DNA of 64,000 bases from Siphlonurus alternatus (Eukaryota; Arthropoda; Insecta; Ephemeroptera; Siphlonuridae): contig OX463781.1 in the NCBI GenBank assembly GCA_949825025.1, forward strand, positions 41,057,150 to 41,121,149, written 5' to 3'. Shown here piece by piece: positions 13,220 to 24,782 of this stretch. Under the pieces are notes generated by a model. The model did no database searches, was not told where the DNA came from, and saw only the letters and a list, made by a program, of their open reading frames with translations. Both the position numbers and the translations under genes were made by a program. Each line of letters opens with the position of its first letter. Position 1 is the stretch's first letter.

Positions 13220-14149
13220 TTTGTACTTCATATCACTTTTGTGTTGTATTTATTACTATATAAAAATTGTAATTAAATTATAAAATACATATTTTTATAA
13301 CTATAATATTTGAAATTAAATTATTTTATACATATAAATATGTATAAAAATGGACAAGAATTTCAGGTATTGAATCAAGAAATTAAACACATTAATTGTA
13401 GAAAGAAAATCGTATCATCGTAGACAAACCATAGTTTTATGCATTTAAAAAAAAAAAAAAACGTACACACGTTTTCACGAATAATTGACTGAGCTCATTT
13501 TATAGTTACCTTATGTGTCTAAGTTTCTTCTATAGTCTGTGAGCTTCAGTCAATAACAAAATTTTAAACTATCTATTTCGCAGTTTTTAACTAATGAATA
13601 ATGTACATAAAAACACACACGTACATAAACACTTTAAAATAGCTTTTATTTGCAGGAAAACCTAATTATAATTACATAATTATCAATTCTATTTTCAAAG
13701 TACATTATAACATTATAATTATGTTGTATACATGCATGCATTATACGATATGTATATATAACATTCTTTTACTAATTATCAGTTTTCCTTTGGAAGTTAT
13801 GTTAAATACATCTCAAATATTGCAAACGACATTAACACAGAAATTAGAAACAATATACTTTTATGTGTTTTATACATTTTAAAGTATTGCTACTATAAAT
13901 TTCTCTTGCAGAAGATGAAATTCAGTGATTTGTTAAATTGTAGAATTCTTTATTACATATTGGCATAAAAATAATAAGCATACTAGTCTTTTTCTATACA
14001 ATTTGTAAGCACTATTAAAAGCAGAAGTTTAATTATACTAAACATTAAAAGTATAATAACGTCAAAATTACGCCACAAAATGAGTAAGAAAAAATGTTTA
14101 TACAGTCATAAATGAATTTTTATAATTCAAAAAGTAGGCGCGTAGAGGC
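13217..14149. other. Transposon 3' interior, no second gene seen
   Basis: The ~930 bp between the AT tract and the internal inverted repeat is AT-rich with no open frame or recognisable motif on either strand, so the element appears to carry only the transposase. Confidence 0.55.
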
Positions 14150-14345
14150 AAAACAAGAAAAATTGACGATCGGGAAGCGTAATAATTCAAATGTAAGGCG
14201 CGAGTGTTGTAATGGGTACTGGAACCTGAATTCGCGACCCGGCCCGGTCTGTTCGGATGGTTGCTAGGCCCGGCCCGGGCCAATGATGCTTCACAATTCG
14301 GCCTGTGGCCCGTCCGTAGTTCAACCTCATGCAGCTCGTCTTTTT
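14150..14345. repeat. Right copy of the internal inverted repeat
   Basis: Inverse match to 6,585-6,705 through GACGATCGGGAAGCGTAATA and CTGGAACCTGAATTCGCG, followed by GGCCCGGCCCGGGCC-type sequence. Right of it, about 700 bp not present on the left separates it from the outer TIR. That stretch includes the palindrome at 14,633-14,894. Confidence 0.75.
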
Positions 14346-14632
14346 AATATAGTGCTTTTCAACCCATTAAAAACTAAGAAAAAGTCGTTTTAGAAGTTTC
14401 TTTTTTTTTTTTTTTTTTTTGCTTATTTGGGTCCCTACTTCCTCTTTCCTTAGCAAAATAACAACAACAACAACAAAAATCACTTTTGAAATTTTGAGAA
14501 AAAGCTAGGCCCGGCCCGTTCGCAGAATTAGGCAAATTAAGGGAGAATTTGGAGAAATTGAAGCTTTTATTAGGGGGCATACATGACCAAAATGTGTCAA
14601 TTGCCCCAAAATACCAACCAATTAATCAAAAC

Positions 14633-14894
14633 TTCACTCACAGAAATAGGTGTTTCACAAAGTGTTTCAGAAACGTTTAAAGTGTTTCAAAATTGCCCCC
14701 TTAGTTAAGACACATTAAGTGTTTCAAAAAGTGACATTTGAAACACTTAATGTGTTTCTGAAACACGTTAAGTGTTTCTGAAACACTTCTGAAACACTTT
14801 CTGAAACACGAGATGTGTCTTAACTAAGGGGGCATTTTTTGAAACACTCTAGGCGTTTCTGAAACACTTTGTGAAACACCTATTTCTGAGAGTG
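14633..14894. mobile_element. Palindromic element built of GTGTTTC/GAAACAC motifs (~260 bp)
   Basis: Outer arms CACTCACAGAAATAGGTGTT and AACACCTATTTCTGAGAGTG are inverted. Inner arms CCCCCTTAGTTAAGACACA and TGTGTCTTAACTAAGGGGG also pair, and the centre is a string of GAAACACTT motifs. It appears to have inserted between the right internal repeat and the right TIR of the MULE. Confidence 0.8.
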
Positions 14895-15042
14895 TTTTAT
14901 TCAATCAAACAAATAGCAACAAATAAATAAATGCAACAATAAATAAATTAATAAATATTTAAATAACTACAGCAAAGAATAAGTAAAAATAAATATATTA
15001 TTCCGAAGAAAATAATAAATAAAAAATAAAGAACAGCTGTCA

Positions 15043-15355
15043 CAAAATAAAAAATAAATTGTCTTTGAAAAATGAGCAAAACTAGTTTTGTTCAAATTTT
15101 GCTCAAAAGCCGAAATAAAATCTTACTTTGAGTTTTGATCATAACTTGATACGCAAAACTTGTTTTGTTCAAATGGAAATGAACAAAAGCCGATGTAAAA
15201 GTCTTCATCGGGTTTTGCTCATTTCGACTTGAGCAAAACTAGTTTTGAGCATCAAGTTAAGCTCAAAACCCGAAGTAATCGATTATTTCGGGTTTTGAGC
15301 TTAACTTGATGCTCAAAACTAGTTTTGCTCATTTTTTTCGGCTTTTGGTGGTAAC
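15043..15355. repeat. Right terminal inverted repeat of the MULE-type element
   Basis: Inverse copy of the left TIR (6,163-6,490), ending CTTTTGGTGGTAAC. It contains the same palindromic module, with a very regular hairpin at 15,232-15,331 centred on ATCGAT. Substitutions relative to the left end are few, mainly in the inner third. Confidence 0.85.
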
Positions 15356-15371
15356 ATATATAAATAAATTT

Positions 15372-15475
15372 TTCATATGCCATGATATTCAAATAAAAAT
15401 GAGAGCTTCGGCTATGCTTTAACATGCTATTAACATGGTCGGATCGGACAATATTATTATTCAAATAGTGTACAT
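15372..15475. mobile_element. Short (~100 bp) MITE, 'GCTATGCTTTAACAT' family, copy 1
   Basis: Ends resemble TTCAAATAAAAATG and ATTCAAATAGTGTAC. The centre holds GGCTATGCTTTAACATG and GGTCGGATCGGA. The centre and ends recur at 33,019-33,105, and the ends at 18,391-18,478. Confidence 0.6.
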
Positions 15476-15540
15476 ACATATCCAATCCTAAGGCTAATAT
15501 TACAAATGTGCCACGCCCTCTTCACTTTTATTTAGCGTTA

Positions 15541-15972
15541 AACGGGTACCAAAGTGATTACTTTTTTTACATATTCGGGCAGCTAAAAATTATTCTAACA
15601 TACCTGTGGCTCAATATTTTCGTACAATGCCTACTAAAAGTAGTTATTTTACAATTAATTATTTAGTTTGAAAAGTGAGTTCTATGGCCGTTGATTGATT
15701 CAAGCCGATGCGCTCCCGCAGCGGCCGGTGATACGACAAGAAAGGGGCGGGAGGAGGTTCCCGTGATACGCGAAATTCTCGTCGTATCAGCGGCTGCTGC
15801 GGGCGCGCACCGACTTGAATCAACCAACGGCTTTTGAACTCACTTTTCAAACTAAATAATTAATTTTAAAATATCTAGGCATCGTACGAAAATATTGAGA
15901 AACAGGGATATCAGAATAATTCTTAGCTGCCCGAAAATGTAAAAAAAAAAAGTATTCACTTTGGTACCCCTT
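15541..15972. mobile_element. Palindromic MITE (~430 bp) with GC-rich centre
   Basis: Arms of ~200 bp: left ACGGGTACCAAAGTGATTAC, right GTATTCACTTTGGTACCCC. They continue through CGGGCAGCTAA, CAATATTTTCGTAC, TTAGTTTGAAAAGTGAGTTC and GATTCAAG. The centre is GC-rich (GGCCGGTGATACGAC and its mirror). Its open frames are palindrome by-products. Confidence 0.85.
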
Positions 15973-18390
15973 TAATTTTGTTAGAGTTAGACTATAGAGT
16001 ATTTTTTTTAAATAGTTACCATGAAGTAGTATATAATATAAATGAATACCACTGTCTGTGGTAATATGCATGAACATGACTTATATATTAATACAATGTT
16101 ATTTTGTCAGGAAAGCCATACATATACATACTGACCTAATTAAACCAGAATAGGTAACTAACTATGGAAAATTTGTAATTTCAACGACAATATTGTATCC
16201 CTGCAGTCACGTAAGTCACAAGGTCATTAATATCAATGCTATATTGCATGTAATTCTATTATATCAAACATGCATGATATTGCACTAACAAATATAATAT
16301 GCAGTGTGCACTGGTCCGAGTTGTGTTGCAATCACAAAACAACAAAAGCACAATTATTACCCGTGTTTGCAGTACAATAACTGATTATTTCGCAGTAAAC
16401 ATATTGTAGTTCATCCAATGATAAATTGCTCCACATGCAGTAATTTCAAAGGGTGTTACCTTGCTCGAAATGTTAAAATATATAACTATTTATTGAAATA
16501 TAGAATTAGGAAAGTCAAAAACTTGTTAAGTAATAAATGGATTAAGGGTAGAATTAAGTTAAGCTATACATATTTGAATATTTTTATACGCTTTTTAAAA
16601 GTTTTGTTAAAAACACATTTCCCAGTGGCATCAGGCATCACTCTAAAAGACGACTTTGTAACCAAAAAAAAAGGGGGGGGGGGGGGGATTTTGTCATCAA
16701 AACTGAACTTTATAAAAGTTAAAAAAAAAAAAACAAATAAAAAAAGATAATTTGTTAAATGCTCTATATATCCATTCATGCATTTTTTTTTTTCGTCAAC
16801 ACTCTATTGCATCATTTATATTATTTTTATTCATTTTATATTCTATATTGATATTAAACAAATTATTTTTTCAAAATGCATGAAATTATGTGCTTATACT
16901 GATAAATAATATACCGGTACAGCAAAAAATAGTAACAATTATCGATGGTGAATTGAAAATTGTATTGTATAATAATATGTAGAACGTAAGTATTGTCATT
17001 ATTAGATTAATTTTAACATGACAAATTGTTATCCTGCAGTGTTTTAATATAATTTTCTATGATATTATTTATATTATAACTATATTATATATATAGTTTT
17101 TGTATTTAAATGTATGTTACATATAGTATGTACTATGTAGGGTATTACAACAGTATATTTATGTGTTTTTACTAAAAATAATTAAAAATCTCTTCATTGT
17201 ATTTTCATTGGGTTGGATGGAAGAGTGGGCCTAATGGCCTAAATCCCGCCCTCAATAAAGACGATTTTATTTATTTATTTATTTATTTAATTTATACCTT
17301 CGGTAAAATATACTACAGCATACAGTCATTGTTTAAAATAATAATTATCCGGCCATAACAATTTATTGGTCATTGTTCTAAAAAGTAACAATTATTCATT
17401 TCATTATTTTAGAGCATTTCAATAAAATAAAATAGAAACAATAGCAAAAAAATATATACATAAATAAATAATGTCAGTTGCAACGATAAAATTTGTGGGA
17501 AAAAATTTTAAGCAATTATGCAACATTATTTTGTATAACAAGCACTCGGGGTTATAAACATTCAATACATAAAACCTATAAAAGTATAATTATACTATAC
17601 AGAACTATAATATACAATGTAAAATAATACCTTTTATATATTATAAAATAATAAATATTGAATTCGCAATACAATGTAAATTATTTAGCTTATTAAATTC
17701 CTAGAATTATTTTGGTTTATTAGCAAAATAATGTAATTAACATCGTTCATGTCAATCAAATATGTTAATTTTAATATGAAATGTTAAAAGTCTTTTAATT
17801 AATTTTGGTATTTTAAATGGTATTCAAATATCAGCATAAATTCGTGGGCTCTATCGATTTTCTGCGCTGAGTGAGCGTTCTGATAATTTTTTTTTTTTTT
17901 TTTATTTCTAAATTTATTATTTTCCAGCTTTAAAACTTAAAACAAAATTAAAATATTCATTAATTATTAATTATATAAAGCTCGAAAACGTCACTACGGC
18001 AAAAATATAGTTGTGAAACTATTTGGGTGTATATACTACCACTGTACATTATTTTAGAAAAGCCCTGCATACGTGATATCATTCACAACCATGGTTTAAC
18101 TGATTCATAACGACAACACGTAGTAAAGGCGTGCTTGTATACACAGTATGTCATGTCGAGGCGGAGACACTACCTGACTCAACGGAAATAGTAAGAAAAA
18201 TTTAAAGATGCTTTCAAATAATTTGAAATTCCCACCGTAAGTAAATGCTTCCTTGAGATCTGAGTTTTTTTAATTTGCAAACAAATCAGGGTACTCTTTA
18301 TTATACAAACCTTAAGTCCAAGATACATTTTTTACCATTATATTCGACCATAATTATGTCCAAGTGCATAGGGCCAGTTGGGTGTAGAAA
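15973..18390. other. AT-rich non-coding sequence with a LINE-like 3' tail
   Basis: No exon recognised. It contains a ~15-base G run at 16,673-16,687. At about 17,190-17,290 a plus-oriented LINE-like 3' end ends CCCTCAATAAAGACGATTTT and a (TTTA)n tail, with no coding part. The remainder shows nothing recognisable. Confidence 0.5.
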
Positions 18391-18600
18391 GTGTACACTC
18401 CATTCGAATAAAAATGCCCGATCCGGTCATGTAAAAGTATAGCCGGATAGGAAATTTTAATTTGAATAAAGTGTACACATCCTGCACTCATTCGGCCTTA
18501 ATTATGTCCCAGTGATGCATGAAGTCAATTTACGTACAGAAAGTGTACACTCCATTCTAATACAAATGTCCGGATTTTTATTTGAATGGAGTTTTTACAC
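18391..18600. mobile_element. Two adjacent short MITEs with GTGTACACT ends
   Basis: Copy A, 18,391-18,478, opens GTGTACACTCCATTCGAAT and closes TTTGAATAAAGTGTACAC. Copy B, 18,541-18,600, opens GTGTACACTCCATTCTAAT and closes ATTTGAATGGAGTTTTTACAC-like sequence. Both contain a CCGGAT core. They look like the same family as the elements at 15,372 and 33,019. Confidence 0.65.
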
Positions 18601-18632
18601 TACATGGTCAGGATTTACGAACAGACCTAATA

Positions 18633-18841
18633 TAGTCAAATTTATTTAATATTCCTTCCGGAAATAACCGGAAGTGTGAAGTTTGCAGCTCTTTTGTTTG
18701 TTATTCAGTTTTAAAACTTCACACAGAGTAGTTTGAAGTGGACATGTGTGAAATTGCAACGCTGAAATATGAACGGGAAGACCAGAGAGCATAATTAAAC
18801 TTCCGGCTACTTCCGGAAGGAATATCATGTAATTTTGACTG
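18633..18841. mobile_element. MITE, 'ATTCCTTCCGGAAG' family, copy 1
   Basis: TIRs: TAGTCAAATTTATTTAATAT then TCCTTCCGGAA on the left, CTACTTCCGGAAGGAATATC and TTTTGACTG on the right. It is flanked by TA on both sides, consistent with Tc1/mariner-type insertion. The internal open frame is not a gene. Copy 2 is at 24,783-24,984. Confidence 0.8.
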
Positions 18842-19653
18842 TAGTTACAAAGGCTTCAAAATATTATACATACTAAATACTACGGAAAGTAGTACTTCCG
18901 GCAGAGGTGGGCGTGGTGCCAACTCCAGAGCACGCGCTATTCTTGGCCCCACCCTCTTTGTCTAACACACGTCTCGACCGTCGTCGTCATTCAAGCCGGC
19001 AGCAGCTCGTTAATTTAACCAAATCAACGCCACAATGAGAAACCAACTCGCCACAAAATTACAAAAATAATCTGCTTTCAGCGACAGGCACATTTTCTTA
19101 AATACATATAAACAGTTTAATAATGTTATTTTTATAATATATAAGAATTTTCAAGGCTTTTAAAATAATCTTGCAGAAACTTAAGTTTATATCTACAACT
19201 AAGAAAGTTACTTAGAGTAATTATATAGGTTTTCTTGGTTATGTTTATTTTGTTTCAAACTTGCAACTGAAGTTCACATGTAGCTTATGGAATTTAATTA
19301 GAAACACGTAAAACAACATAAACTATTAATAAGTATTATTATTTTAAAGATTTAAATTTAAATTGAAGACTCAATATACTGTATACAAAAAAAAATGACC
19401 TTGGCATATCCGTGACCAAAGATTAAAACTAAATAAATATATTAATATCGCTAAATTATAGATACACATGTAATTATAATAAATTATAATACGTACGTTG
19501 TATGTACAAGGATCTTCAAACTTTGATGAAAGATTTTTATATCTATTAATGCACGATATATACTGCAATTTTAGCACTTACTTGAACTCTGTTTTCATGG
19601 CTCAATGTGATATTTTTTATCTATATTTTAAATAAAACAGTATACGCACCTCA
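18842..19653. other. Non-coding sequence with a GC-richer patch
   Basis: Positions 18,893-19,040 are unusually GC-rich and unique in the window. No open frame or motif lets me assign a function. The rest is AT-rich. Confidence 0.35.
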
Positions 19654-19873
19654 AGACAAAGCTTTCGTTACCCTTGACTGATTTATGGACGCTTTACTGC
19701 ATGTATAAAGCCAGTATGATAAGGGTTAATGTAATGATATGAAATTTCAAAGAAGGTAAGAGTGCCAGTTTTGCTACATCCATTACTGTACCGGAGAATT
19801 ACCACGCCTCCACAGTGAACGTGCCACCGTCCTAAAATGGTACAAGAGGGGAGGGGTAACAAAAGCTTTGTCT
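19654..19873. mobile_element. MITE with AGACAAAGCTTTNGTTACCC ends (~220 bp)
   Basis: The left end AGACAAAGCTTTCGTTACCC and right end GGGGTAACAAAAGCTTTGTCT are inverted repeats of ~20 bp. The interior is not strongly palindromic. No other copy seen in this window. Confidence 0.65.
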
Positions 19874-20203
19874 GGAGCTCTATGTACACATCTGGACAAC
19901 ATGAACTTTATACTCCTGCCTCACTTGCTAGAGCTGCAGCTTCCATAGACATGCAGAGAGATTTGATATTTTGGGAGATGTAAGAAAAGCATCTATTCAT
20001 ATCAAAAGAGTTGGGTTCACCACGACTGGAGTGGGTTAGACTGCTTGGTAACGTCTAGAGTAAAGTTCGTGGTGTTCAGACGTGTACATCAATTAATATT
20101 TTACCTTCTAATAAACCCACCAGTTTATTGGCGAGAGGGTACAAAACAAATCAGCAACTATATGATTTTACTATATTTCTACAGCGGTTGTTTGAGTACT
20201 CAC

Positions 20204-20377
20204 CTAATTGGACGTACATCTTGGGCCTGATGTTCTCCTGCCACGCCGCACGTGTCACGTGCACGGCGCCCCACACGCTCAGCACGCCTACTAGAAGGGC
20301 CACCCGCGTGCACACCATTTTAGTTCCGGTGTCAGCAGGTGTCAACTTCACACGTCACTGCACTTCTGCATCACCGA
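20204..20377 (-). CDS. First coding exon of a semaphorin-1-like gene (partial)
   Basis: On the minus strand an ATG at 20,318 (context AAAATGG) opens a hydrophobic signal peptide of about 24 residues, MVCTRVALLVGVLSVWGAVH and onward, ending near TRAA. The mature start is WQENIRPKMYVQL, and the exon ends at a consensus donor, TTAG|GTGAGT, at 20,203 (phase 1). The pattern W-x(5)-P-K-M-Y-V-Q directly after a signal peptide resembles the N-terminus of arthropod semaphorin-1a, a transmembrane axon-guidance ligand. An upstream acceptor (TTTTGTTGCAG) places the exon start at 20,377, implying a non-coding first exon further right. No sema-domain exon was found between here and position 1, so the next intron is probably over 20 kb. 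With only 38 residues the family call is tentative. Secretion is better supported. Confidence 0.55.
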
Positions 20378-21895
20378 CTGCAACAAAACACACAAATTGT
20401 CAACAACATAGTTTTCATACGAGGTTGTTATCGGAGAAGTATTAAAAATTACTATAATTATTAAAAAGATTTTTTAAATCAAACCCTGGGTAATTCTACT
20501 TACTAATTACTCACTAAGTTTGAAACCCCGAACGTTCCTAAACCCTAACTTGAGCGTTTCGTGGGCTCTTCCGGAACGGGGGCGCCTAAGGCCTTGCAAT
20601 CCATCCTGGCATTTGCCTGTGACTTAGGGAAACGTGGATACCTCAGCCAGGATGGACGCTGCAGCTTTTGTCAATGAACCGGAAGTGCAATGGTCCAAAG
20701 CCAAAAAGAAATACATAATATTATAATATAAAATATAATATTATGCACACATATATGGTACTGAGCTACTGAGCCACTTGTATATAATAATTATAATATG
20801 ATGTAAGATTTATGTCATATGATTTTAAGACAGCCGCAATTAGTAACTGTTATTCTGTATTTTAAAGATGTAAATAAATCTATGTACTGTCAACTAAATT
20901 TTAAAGCAATATCTTTAATAAAACAAGTACGTACATCATTATGTTGATTGGTAATGTGTGAATGTTGTTCATTCTTATTTCAGGATATTTTATTCTACTG
21001 TATCTTATTTGAAAAAGCTTCAATGTTGAACTACATCTTTCAACTCTATAGAGCATGCAGTCTCAGATCGTGGTTGTAAAGCCTGTATTATACGATACAA
21101 TTTTTCAACAAAAAATTGAAAGATAATATAAAAAAATAAAATATTTATATTTTTTTTGGAAAATTTTAAAGTTGTTTCATAATTAAATACAGGAACCTTT
21201 TTATATTTATACCATGTACAGAGTTATAGCCATAAAAAAAAATGGGACAAAGCTTTTAGTGGAGCACAAATTGTACTACTTACATTGCCCATGACTGTAC
21301 TTTAATTTATCATCGTAAAAAAAAAATACAGCGCAAAGTAAATAAGTTATAATTTCTAAACGTAAAAAAAAAAAAAAAAAAAAAAAAACTTTTTTAAACA
21401 AAGAGTGCGGTTTTTTGTTAAAACTTTAAATATGGAGTTTATAAAGTAACAGTTATTAAAAAGAGATTAGTAAGATGAATGGAGATTGGATTTCAATTAA
21501 AAGTTGGTAATTGAAATCAACAGCAGCAGCAAACTAATGAAAAAATAAACACAAAGTTGTTTTCAGCGTATGGATTGGACATTTTAATTTCTATCAAAAT
21601 CAATTTGGTTTTGTTTGTCCAATAAAAAAAAAATAAAGGTAGAGTTAGTAAGTCTATTCTCAAAAACAAACAAGAAGAAAATACAAAGAATTTATTAATA
21701 TTTTATTTTATTAATTATATAGAAACTGATGTAATATAATTTTGTCTTTGACTCAGACTTCCAATCCGTAAAAACAAATCATAATTAGCACGCACAACTA
21801 AAAATATTATTTATTTTCTTTCAATGAGTAAGTATCACTAGCGGATTTAAAAAGGTGTCCAGTAAAATATATATAACATACACGTATACAGTAAT
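20378..21895. other. Non-coding sequence upstream of the semaphorin-like coding exon
   Basis: 20,520-20,690 is GC-richer and contains the inverted pair CATCCTGGC and GCCAGGATG. It could be regulatory or a small element. The rest is AT-rich with A runs (for example 21,364-21,387) and no exon I can support. Confidence 0.35.
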
Positions 21896-23088
21896 ACAGG
21901 GTGTTTACTTTGATTTGAACGTTTTAAAGTGATAATTAAGGAATGAAGTTCGATGGTAATATAGACATGTCATACATCAAATTAAAGCTCACATTTTAAC
22001 ATTTTCAAATTTCACATTACAAATGACATGTGTTGACTTGTCTTTTTTTGACACGAAAAAGAAACAAAAATGAGCTGTTTTTTTGTTGAAATATCGGTGG
22101 TAACATGAAATTAACTGTTGAATCCTTAACTGGATTGCAAGGTTGGTGTGGGAGTGATATGTAATGCGTTTGGCCAATTTTCCTTAGATCACCAAAGTAA
22201 AGCAACACAAGACTGTTTTGTGGTTGGATGGGTGACCATTTAAACAAAAATTGCACTTCTCCCATCCAGGGGTAACGCTTTTTACCACAATGTGGTTTCT
22301 CTACGAATTTGAACCATTCCATTTCTGTTTCTGGTTCATTTACAAAATTTTAAGATGCATGTGGCGTTCATCCTGACAAATTTCCACGTTGCAATTAGTC
22401 ACATTTAAATGCCAGGATAGATTGCAAGGCTGGCTTGGCCCCCGCGAAGCAAACAAGTTAGAATTTTTCCGAATGACCGCCACTGGGTGTACGCAGTGTG
22501 GGAGCAGCAAAACCATAACGTCTTTCCACAGGTCACTGGATCAGCCATGCATGATTGACCCACGAAATGAGTCTTTTGGTCCCCAGGCGTCATTTCTCCT
22601 GATTTTTTTTAAAGAAGCTGCCCGAAAGATGCAGTCGCCAGCGTGAAATGCCGGAAAGTTGCATCAGCGAAATTTAGGTCTGCCATCAGCGAAATTTAGG
22701 TCTGCAGTCGAGTCTGCCACGCCGAAGGGATTAGCAACGTGTGTTAAGAACCAGAGGTGCATGTGAACCTGTGCCAGGGTACCAAAACGGTGCTCACGAG
22801 CATAACCTTGAGTTATTTGGTGTTATAGTCAAACTTGTAATCAAGCCAGAATTTTTATAGGGATATTTAATTTCATGTTACCACCGATATTTGAACAAAA
22901 AAAAAACAGCTCACTTTTGTTTCTTTTTCGTCTCAAAAACAGACAAGTCCGCACATGTAATTTATGATGCGAGTTTTGAAAATGTTAAAATGTAAGCTTT
23001 AATTTGATGTATGACATGTCTATATTACCATCGAACTTCATTCCTTAATTATCACTTTAAAACGTTCAAATCAAAGTAAACACCCTGT
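21896..23088. mobile_element. Degraded Tc/mariner-type transposon with ~200 bp TIRs
   Basis: TIRs start ACAGGGTGTTTACTTTGATT and end AATCAAAGTAAACACCCTGT-like sequence. They match for about 200 bp, through ACATGTCATACATCAAATTA and CGGTGGTAACATGAAATTA. Flanks are TA. Inside, frame 22,352-22,450 reads NFHVAISHI, a stop, MPG, a stop, then IARLAWPPRS. This is the decayed catalytic-region signature of Tc/mariner transposases (usually ...H...FPGRWIGR..WPPRSPDL). A PDFF-like remnant follows at about 22,590, so an insertion may separate the two. No intact frame remains. Confidence 0.8.
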
Positions 23089-23912
23089 ATATTATGCTTA
23101 GAGGAGAATTGTACACCTTTTTGACTTCGATTGTAACATATTTCATGTTATATATATATATATAAAATTACAATTTATGAGCACATTTACTGTAAGCAAT
23201 AATCAGAATAATGCGGGAAATGTTATCGACTGTTATCAAATTTACAAGAAGATATATTTAGAATATAATTATAGTTATTGTCAAATTTAATTGAAGCCTT
23301 AATAATTATTTTTCTGTGATACGCAGAAGTTACTAGTTTGAGCAGAATATTATAAGTTAAGATATAATTTTAAATAATAACTCAATTTAATTTTATAGTA
23401 AAGACTATGATACATAAAGTGGTTACATATATAAATATATATCTGAAAAGCTTATCAATCCATTTTCTTTTAAGTTCTAAGTGTGTGTTTCAACATGGCA
23501 ATTAGATTAATGGTTCACAGTTTATCAAGTTCTTCACACGAGTCGCATAATTATTCATCATAATAATTACCATGGATTATTTCATACAGCACTAATATCA
23601 ATCTCAACATCATCTCTAGAATATTAGCTGCAGCACTAGCTAATATGACAGTTGTTATATCTTATCTCTTACTACAGTTCATGTTCTCTCACAGTTCATG
23701 TGACAGTGCTGATGGGAGAAGATATTTTAAATTAGAATTAGCTGGTCTTAAATAAATTATTTATTTATAATTTAAGTGACAGTATAAGAGTGGAATGTCT
23801 GGAATAAACTTTTATTCCCCCGACCCCAAAATAAAGAGCAGAATTTGAGCAGAACCAGGGCGCAGTCTCCTACTGCAGTACTGCCCTGGCAGAACGAATA
23901 GAATACGATGGG

Positions 23913-23946
<34 letters not shown>

Positions 23947-24782
23947 GGGGAACCTTCCAATCGCTTTTTAAACATCATGCCTTTTTTAGTTCATATTTGT
24001 GTGCACTTACAGTATGTATTTTGAAGTTATAACTTTATAAGTTTTAATTAAATCTTTTTAAATTACCATCAAAGCATTTAATTAAAAAAAAAATACATTA
24101 AAAGTATCACAATTAAAAGAGTTTCAAATATTTTATCAAATACAAAGGTATTATAAGAACATTAAGTTTAATTCACATCAATCCACGTGAGACGAAAGGG
24201 TAAGTATGTAAATGCATTTAAATATTAGGACTGTGCTAAAACTGGTGGCCATTAACACTGCAGTAGTCCCCACAAACCACGGGGCGACGTCCGCCACGTG
24301 ACTAGACTGCTGGGGAGAGGAGAAATGGCGCTAACTTCAGATCGATAGCGCCCCTATATGTACATGGCGCCACGTCCAACCACGTTATTTTGACAGTCTT
24401 TTTTTTTTTTTTTTTTTTTGTAACAGTCACTAACTTTACAGACTCAAATGTAACAAAACTATTATCCACAAATGTTTATAGATACATTTCAAAAAAGATA
24501 AGTGCTTTTCTTTTCGTCTTCCAGTAGATGACTAAAAATTTTGTTGTGTATGTCTATATTTGTTTGTCTCTTACGTAAATATTTTTATCTTTTATGACGT
24601 CTTCTGTATATATCGTACTTTGTCTATAATGGTTCAAACTTCTTTTTTCAAAAACTCAAATATCATTCAATAGATAAACTTTAGAATATATATAAATCTT
24701 ATTTCGATGTATCTTTAGTTTTTATGTCATCACAAGATGGATTTTACAATAGTGTTTGTTGCAGTACAGTACTATAAAGTAT
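23089..24782. other. AT-rich non-coding sequence with a poly-G tract
   Basis: Contains a run of about 32 G at 23,914-23,945. A GC-richer patch at 24,260-24,380 has GGCGACGTCCGCCACGTGAC and GGCGCCACGTCC. No exon recognised. The patch could be regulatory for the minus-strand gene, without proof. Confidence 0.4.

Larger units (their letters stand above)
6163..15355. mobile_element. ~9.2 kb MULE-type DNA transposon with long foldback terminal inverted repeats
   Basis: Near-identical inverted repeats close both ends: left 6,163-6,490 begins GTTACCACCAAAAACCG, right 15,043-15,355 ends CGGCTTTTGGTGGTAAC. Between them lies an intact MULE transposase gene on the plus strand, at 6,836-12,877. A second inverted pair sits inside (6,585-6,705 against 14,150-14,345), so the unit may be one element with interrupted ends or a MULE nested in a foldback element. 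Later insertions lie in it at 11,022-11,350, 11,661-12,046 and 14,633-14,894. Mutator-like elements usually make 9-bp target duplications. I cannot find a convincing one in the AT-rich flanks (TATGTATAT before, ATATATAAA after). It lies in what may be the first coding intron of the semaphorin-like gene, in opposite orientation. Confidence 0.8.

Noticed and set aside
6154..15364. A 9-bp target-site duplication for the MULE
   Set aside because: Flanks TATGTATAT and ATATATAAA are similar only because both are AT-rich. No exact direct repeat at the TIR borders.
20128..20445. 105-codon plus-strand frame
   Set aside because: Antisense shadow of the GC-rich minus-strand secretory exon, which has better splice and start context.
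22017..22646. Several 60-100 codon frames on both strands
   Set aside because: They lie in the degraded Tc/mariner element. The only recognisable signature is in another frame broken by stops.
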